Shown here in pieces: positions 59,101-64,000 of a stretch of DNA of 64,000 nucleotides. Numbering within the stretch: position 1 is the stretch's first letter; each line of letters opens with the position of its first letter. The stretch comes from Atherix ibis (lineage: Eukaryota; Arthropoda; Insecta; Diptera; Athericidae). Under the pieces are notes generated by a model. The model saw only the letters and a program-made list of their open reading frames with translations. It did no database searches and had not been told where the DNA came from. The stretch spans positions 23,804,433 to 23,868,432 of the forward strand of contig OY282608.1 of NCBI GenBank assembly GCA_958298945.1, in the 5' to 3' direction. The translations under genes and the position numbers were made by a program.

Positions 59101-61440
59101 AACAAACCAACAAACCAACAAGCCAACAAACCAACAAACCAACAAACCAACAAGCCAACAAACCAACAAGCCAACAAACCAACAAGCCAACAAACCAAGA
59201 CACAAATAAACCAACAAACAAACAAACCAACAAGCCAACAAGCCAACAAACCAACAAACCAACAAACCAACAAGCCAACAAACCAACAAACCAACAAACT
59301 AACAAACCAACAAAACCAACAAACCAATAAGCCAACAAACCAACAAACCAACAAGCCAACAAACCAACAAGCCAACAAACCAATTAACCAACAAAACAAC
59401 AAATGAACAAACCAACAAATTAACAAACCAACAAGCCAACAAACCAACAAACCAACAAACCAACAAGCCAACAAACCAACAAGCCAACAAACCAACAAAC
59501 CAACAAACCCAGTAACCAAAAAGCCAACAAACTAACAAACCAACAAGCCAACAAGCCAACAAACCAACAAGCCAAGAAGCCAACAAACTAACAAACCAAC
59601 AAACCAACAAGCCAACAAACCACCAAACCAACAAACCAACAAACCAACAAGCCAACAAGCCAACAAACCAACAAACTAACAAACCAACAGACGAACTAGC
59701 CAACAAACCAACAAACCAAGAAGCCAACAAACCAACAAACCAACAAGCCAACAAACCAACAAACCAACAAACCAACAAACCAACAAGCCAACAAGCCAAC
59801 AAACCAACAAACCAACAAGCCAACAAACCAACAAACCAACAAACCAACAAGCCAACAAACCAACAAGCCAACAAACCAACAAGCCAACAAACTAACAAAC
59901 CAACAAAGCAACAAGCCAACAAACAAACAAGCCAACAAACCAACAAACCAACAAACTAAGTAACCAACAAATCAACAAACCATCAAACGAACAAAGCAAC
60001 AAACCAACAAGCCAACAAGCCAACAAACCAACAAACCAACAAGCCAACAAACCAACAAACCAACAAAGCAACAAACCAAAAAACCAACAAACCAACAAAC
60101 CATCAAACGAACAAAGCAACAAGCCAATAAGCCAACAAACCAACAAACCAACAAGCCAACAAACCAACAAACCAACAAGCCAACAAGCCAACAAACCAAC
60201 AAACCAATATGACAACAAGCCAACAAACCAACAAACCAATAAACCAACAAGGCAACAAATCAACAAACCAACAAACCAACAAACCAACAAACAAATAAAC
60301 CAACAAGCCAACAACCCAACAAACCAACAAACCAACAAACCAACAAACCAAGTAACCAACAAACCAACAAACCATCAAACAAACAAAGCAACAAACCAAC
60401 AAGCCAACAAGCCAACAAACCAACAAACCAAGTAACCAAAAAGCCAACAAATTAACAAACCAACAAGCCAACAAACCAACAAGCCAACAAGCCAACAAAC
60501 CAACAAACTAACAAAGCAACAAACCAAAAAACCAACAAACCAAAAAACCAACAAAGCAACAAACCATCAAACGAACAAAGCAACAAGCCAATAAGCCAAC
60601 AAACCAACAAACCAACAAGCCAACAAACCAACAAACACACAAGCCAACAAGCCAACAAACCAACAAACCAACAAACCAACAAGCCAACAAACCAACAAAC
60701 CAACAAACAAACAAACCAACAAACCAACAAGCCAACAAACCAACAAACAAATAAACCAACAAACCAACAAACCAACAAACCAACAAACCAACAAACTAAC
60801 AAACCAACAAGCCAACGAACCAACAAGCCAACAAACCAACAAGCCAACAAACCAACAAACCAACAAACCAACAAGCCAACAAACCAACAAGCCAACAAGC
60901 CAACAAACCAACAAACCAACAAGCCATTAAGCCAACAAACCAACAAACCAACAAGCCAACAAACCAACAAACAAATAAACCAACAAACAAACAAACCAAC
61001 AAGCCAACAAGCCAACAAACCAACAAACCAACAAACCAACAAGCCAACAAACCAACAAACCAACAAACTAACAAACCAACAAACCAACAAACTAACAAGC
61101 CAACAAACCAACAAGCCAACAAACCAATTAACCAACAAACCAACAAATGAATAAACCAACAAACCAACAAACCAACAAGCCAACAAACCAACAAACCAAC
61201 AAACCAACAAGCCAACAAACCAACAAGCCAACAAACCAACAAACCAACAAACCAAGTAACCAAAAAGCCAACAAACTAACAAACCAACAAGCCAACAATC
61301 CAACAAACCAACAAGCCAACAAGCCAACAAACCAACAAACCAACAAACCAACAAGCCAACAAATCAACAAACCAACAAACCAACAAACCAACAAGCCAAC
61401 AAGCCAACAAACTAACAAACTAACAAACCAACAAACGAAC
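56100..61440. repeat. Right-hand part of the 8-mer array, 2.8-2.9 kb period
   Basis: No gene seen. The part at about 57,240-58,300 matches 60,150-61,100 with offset drifting from 2,913 to 2,801 to 2,785. Markers are gacaacaa (57,295 and 60,208), acacacaa, agacgaac and atgaacaa. Further 9-bp units occur near 56,638, 58,634 and 59,314, and a 7-bp acaacaa at about 58,226. Confidence 0.72.
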
Positions 61441-61788
61441 TAACCAACAAACCAACAAACCAACAAGCCAACAAACCAACAAGCCAACAAACCAACAAAC
61501 CAACAAACCACCAAACCAACAAGCCAACAAGCCAACAGACCAACACACCAACTAGTCAACAAACCAACAAACCAACAAACCAACAAGCCAACAAACCAAC
61601 AAGCCAAGAAACCAACAAGCCAACAAACCAACAAACCAACAAGCCAACAAACCAACAAGCCAACAAACCAACAAACCAACAAACTAAGTAACCAACAAGC
61701 CAACAAGCCAACAAACCAACAAACCAACAAACCAACAAACCGACAAACCAAACAAACCAACAAACCAACAAACCAACAAACCAACAAA
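61441..61788. repeat. Terminal segment of the 8-mer array
   Basis: The last 350 bp before the junction are still in the 8-bp register but carry several forms I did not see elsewhere: cacacaccaactagtc near 61,540-61,558, accgacaa at 61,739 and a 9-bp accaaacaa at 61,747. No higher-order partner was recognised for this end. More private variants near an array edge is the expected pattern when homogenisation is weaker there. Confidence 0.65.
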
Positions 61789-61800
61789 TCCTGTTCTTCC
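61780..61800. other. Direct junction of two satellites
   Basis: The last complete 8-mer, accaacaa, occupies 61,780-61,787. One further a may belong to it. The sequence then passes straight into tcctgttcttcctc, which is itself a known variant of the second array (cctgttcttcc also occurs near 62,068, 62,841, 63,111, 63,647 and 63,917). No spacer, target-site duplication or transposon end is visible. A one-base phase slip, a rare form in this array, sits only about 35 bp to the left (61,747-61,755). Confidence 0.93.
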
Positions 61801-62283
61801 TCTTCTTCCTCTTCTTCCTCTTCTTCCTCTTCTTCCTCTTCTTCATCTCTTACTCTTCTTCCTCTTCTTCCTCTTCTTCCTCTTCTTCATCTTCTTCCTC
61901 TTCTTCATCTTCTTCCTCTTCTTCTTCTGCTTCTTCTTCCTCTTCTTCCACTCCTTACTATTCTTCTTCCTCTTCTCCTCTTCTTTTTTTCTTCTTCTTC
62001 CTCTTCTTCCTCTTCTTCTTACTCTTCTTCCTCTTCTTCCTCTTCTTCCTCTTCTTCCTCTTCTTCCTGTTCTTCCTCTTCTTCCTGTTCTTCCTCTTAT
62101 TTCTCTTCTTCCTCTTCTTCCTCTTCTTCCCCTTCTTCCTCTTCTTCCTCTTCTCTCTCATTTTCCTCTTCTTCCTATTCTTCCTCTTCTTCCTCTTGTT
62201 CCTCTTCTTCCCCTTCTTCCTCTTCTTCCTTTTCTTCCTCTTCTTCCTCTTCTTCCTCTTCTTTCTCTTCTTCCTCTTCTTTT

Positions 62284-62298
<15 letters not shown>

Positions 62299-62315
<17 letters not shown>

Positions 62316-62416
62316 ATTCTCTTTGTCCTCTTCTTCCTTTTCTTCTTCCTCTTCTTCCTCTTCATCCTCTTCCTCTTCTTCCTCTTCTCTCTCATCTTCC
62401 TCTTCTTCCTCTTCTT
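62299..62416. repeat. 296-bp repeat within polypyrimidine array, left copy
   Basis: The block carrying cattctctttgtcctc (62,315) and ctctctcatcttcc (62,387) recurs 296 bp on, at 62,611 and 62,683. The two single-base interruptions (g in tttgtcc, a in tcatcc) and the distances between them are kept, so this is a duplication and not chance. Confidence 0.85.
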
Positions 62417-62573
62417 CCCCTTCTTCCTCTTCTTCCCCTTCTTCCTCTTCTTCCTCTTCTTCCTCTGCTTCTTCTTCCACTTCTTCCACTTCTTCTTTCT
62501 CTTCTTCCTCTCCTTCCTCTTCTTTCTCTTCTTTCTGTTCTTCGTCTTCTTCCTCTTCTTCCTCTCCTTCTCT

Positions 62574-62574
<1 letters not shown>

Positions 62575-62608
<34 letters not shown>

Positions 62609-62944
62609 TTCATTCTCTTTGTCCTCTTCTTCCTTTTCTTCTTCCTCTTCTTCCTCTTCATCCTCTTCCTCTTCTTCCTCTTCTCTCTCATCTTCCTCTT
62701 CTTCCTCTTCTTCCTCTTCTTCCCCTTCTTCATCTTCTTCCCCTTCTTCCTCTTCCTCTCTTCTTCCTCTTCTTCCTCTTCTTTCTCTTCTTCCTCATCT
62801 TCTTTCTCTTCTTTCTCTTCTTCCTCTTCTTTCTCTTCTTCCTGTTCTTCCTCTTATTCCTCTTCTTTCTCTTCTTCCTCTTCTTTCCCTTCTTCCTCTT
62901 CTTCCTCTTCTCTCTCATCTTCATCTTCTTCCTCTTCTTCCTCT

Positions 62945-62979
<35 letters not shown>

Positions 62980-63194
62980 TTCTCTCTCATCTTCCTCTTC
63001 TTCCTCTTCTTCCTCTTCTTCCTCTTCTTCCTCTTCTTCCTCTTCTTCCTCTTCTTCCTCTTCTTCCTCTTCTTCCTCTTCTTTCTCTTCTTCCTCTTCT
63101 TTCTCTTCTTCCTGTTCTTCCTCTTATTCCTCTTCTTCCTCTTCTTCCTCTTCTTTTCCTTCTTCCTCTTCTTCCTCTTCTCTCTTATCTTCAT
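62575..63194. repeat. 797-806 bp higher-order repeat, left copy
   Basis: Matches 63,372-64,000. The cattctctttgtcctc marker is at 62,611 and 63,408 (offset 797). The cctgttcttcctc marker is at 62,841 and 63,647, and again at 63,111 and 63,917 (offset 806). The ttatcttcat marker is at 63,185 and 63,991 (offset 806). The change from 797 to 806 is one 9-bp unit gained in the right copy. Confidence 0.88.
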
Positions 63195-63346
63195 CTTCTT
63201 CATCTTCTTGCTCTTCTTCTTCTTCTTCCTCTTCTTCCTCTTCTTCTTCCTCTTCCTCTTCTTCCTCTTCTTCCTCTTCTTCCTCTTCTTCCTCTTCTTC
63301 CTTTTCTTCCTCTTCTTTCTCTTCTTCCTGTTCTTCCTCTTCTTCC

Positions 63347-63371
<25 letters not shown>

Positions 63372-63405
<34 letters not shown>

Positions 63406-63759
63406 TTCATTCTCTTTGTCCTCTTCTTCCTTTTCTTCTTCCTCTTCTTCCTCTTCATCCTCTTCCTCTTCTTCCTCTTCTCTCTCATCTTCCTCTTCTT
63501 CCTCTTCTTCCTCTTCTTCCCCTTCTTCATCTTCTTCCCCTTCTTCCTCTTCCTCTCTTCTTCCTCTTCTTCCTCTTCTTTCTCTTCTTCCTCATCTTCT
63601 TTCTCTTCTTTCTCTTCTTTCTCTTCTTCCTCTTCTTTCTCTTCTTCCTGTTCTTCCTCTAATTCCTCTTCTTTCTCTTCTTCCTCTTCTTTCCCTTCTT
63701 CCTCTTCTTCCTCTTCTCTCTCATCTTCATCTTCTTCCTCTTCTTCCTCTTCTTCCTCT

Positions 63760-63794
<35 letters not shown>

Positions 63795-64000
63795 TTCTCT
63801 CTCATCTTCCTCTTCTTCCTCTTCTTCCTCTTCTTTCTCTTCTTCCTCTTCTTCCGCTTCTTCCTCTTCTTCCTCTTCTTCCTCTTCTTTCTCTTCTTCC
63901 TCTTCTTTCTCTTCTTCCTGTTCTTCCTCTTATTCCTCTTCTTCCTCTTCTTCCTCTTCTTTTCCTTCTTCCTCTTCTTCCTCTTCTCTCTTATCTTCAT
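63372..64000. repeat. 797-806 bp higher-order repeat, right copy (cut by window edge)
   Basis: Partner of 62,575-63,194. One private change is cctctaattcc near 63,656, where the left copy has cctcttattcc (62,850). Another is an isolated cttccgcttc near 63,853. The copy is still matching at the last base of the window. Confidence 0.87.

Larger units (their letters stand above)
1..61788. repeat. 8-bp satellite array, unit accaacaa / ggtttgtt
   Basis: An unbroken head-to-tail array of an 8-bp unit covers this interval. The + strand is mostly A and C; the - strand is G/T-rich. The two main forms are accaacaa and gccaacaa, which differ by one A/G transition. Recurrent minor forms include actaacaa, accaaaaa, accaataa, tccaacaa, acaaacaa, acaaataa, agcaacaa, acgaacaa, accatcaa, attaacaa and accaagta. 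The unit is itself two near-identical tetramers (acca, acaa). No unique sequence, transposon, tRNA, rRNA or plausible gene interrupts it. The left end lies outside the window, so the full length is unknown. All long open frames here are by-products of the repeat. Short simple satellites of this sort are known from eukaryotic heterochromatin; that placement is inference. Confidence 0.98.
61789..64000. repeat. Polypyrimidine 9-bp satellite array, core cttcttcct
   Basis: The + strand is almost wholly C and T, built on a 9-bp core cttcttcct, which is three near-identical triplets (ctt, ctt, cct). The - strand is correspondingly purine-only (gaagaggaa-type). Interruptions are few and recurrent: single A in tcatct and ttattcc, single G in cctgttc and tttgtcc, and a run of seven T near 61,984-61,990. 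Nearly pure ctt triplet runs occur near 62,571-62,596 and 63,366-63,392. Frames read as Glu-rich, Lys/Arg-rich (- strand) or Ser/Leu/Phe-rich (+ strand) low-complexity peptides and are not credible genes. Long mirror-like polypurine/polypyrimidine tracts can form intramolecular triplex DNA; that is known for the class and not shown here. The right end lies outside the window. Confidence 0.97.

Noticed and set aside
8150..60300. tRNA, rRNA or other structured RNA genes hidden among marker variants
   Set aside because: The strands are too skewed in composition to pair within themselves, and no conserved RNA box or stem was seen.
1..61788. CRISPR array
   Set aside because: There are no unique spacers between repeats. 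The unit is 8 bp and directly contiguous, and no cas-like gene is present.
1..61788. Canonical telomere
   Set aside because: The unit ggtttgtt matches no telomeric repeat I know, the array is not at a visible chromosome end, and it is followed by another satellite.
1..61788. Strong G-quadruplex sites
   Set aside because: The G-strand has runs of only two G separated by about six bases. Any quadruplex would be a weak two-tetrad form.
61700..61860. Transposon or retroelement end at the satellite junction
   Set aside because: No terminal repeat, poly-A tail, target-site duplication or non-repeat sequence can be seen at the seam.
62175..62489. Acidic poly-Glu frame and Lys/Arg-rich frames on the - strand, as a nuclear or histone-chaperone-like protein
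   Set aside because: They are translations of the purine strand in different phases. No folded domain or conserved motif is present.
62196..63662. 488-codon + strand frame rich in Phe, Leu and Ser
   Set aside because: It lies wholly in the polypyrimidine array. Its composition changes from Phe/Leu to Ser to Leu/Pro wherever the register changes, which is repeat frame-shifting and not protein architecture.

Overview
The window holds no gene that I can support. It is almost wholly satellite DNA: two different short-unit tandem arrays lie directly next to each other, and both run to the window edges. Positions 1 to about 61,788 are an unbroken array of an 8-bp unit, accaacaa on the + strand (ggtttgtt on the - strand). 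Its commonest variant is gccaacaa. Positions 61,789 to 64,000 are a polypyrimidine array with a 9-bp core, cttcttcct on the + strand, so the - strand is nearly pure purine. No unique sequence separates the two arrays.

The organism cannot be named from this sequence. Kilobase-scale arrays of 8- and 9-bp units with nested higher-order duplication are typical of eukaryotic heterochromatic or subtelomeric satellite DNA. I see no bacterial gene, tRNA, rRNA or transposon to suggest anything else. Short satellites of this general kind are well known in insects and also occur in fish, molluscs and plants, but no specific assignment is justified.

The real structure is at the scale of about 0.7 to 6 kb. 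Substituted 8-mers (accatcaa, acgaacaa, agcaacaa, attaacaa, accaagta, gacaacaa, acatataa, acggacaa and others) occur in fixed order and spacing and act as markers. They show repeated segmental duplication: offsets of 736 and 3,735 bp near the left edge, 1,871 bp at 5-8 kb, about 5.71-5.74 kb at 11.8-22.1 kb, 744-800 bp at 22.0-24.0 kb, 3,463 and 2,359 bp at 23.6-29.1 kb, 3,275-3,387 bp at 29.5-35.9 kb, an apparently identical 3,829-bp tandem duplication at 35.55-43.24 kb, 1,715 bp at 44.5-47 kb, 3,296-3,305 bp at 46.5-53.0 kb, 2,050 and 2,234 bp at 51.8-56.1 kb, and about 2.8-2.9 kb at 57.2-61.1 kb. The second array has its own higher-order repeat of 797-806 bp, with a 296-bp sub-repeat. Some markers are confined to parts of the array, which points to local homogenisation by unequal exchange.

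The 8-bp register is kept very strictly. I count only about 28 shifts of phase in 61.8 kb, and most are copies of a few founding indels. Long open frames are plentiful on the - strand only because the 8-mer has no stop codon in any frame and is not a multiple of three. They read as an endless octapeptide (roughly G-L-L-V-C-W-F-V) and should not be annotated as proteins. The same applies to the Glu-, Lys/Arg- and Ser/Leu/Phe-rich frames of the second array. I found no previously undescribed functional system. What merits a second look is the satellite architecture, its fused boundary and its recent duplications.
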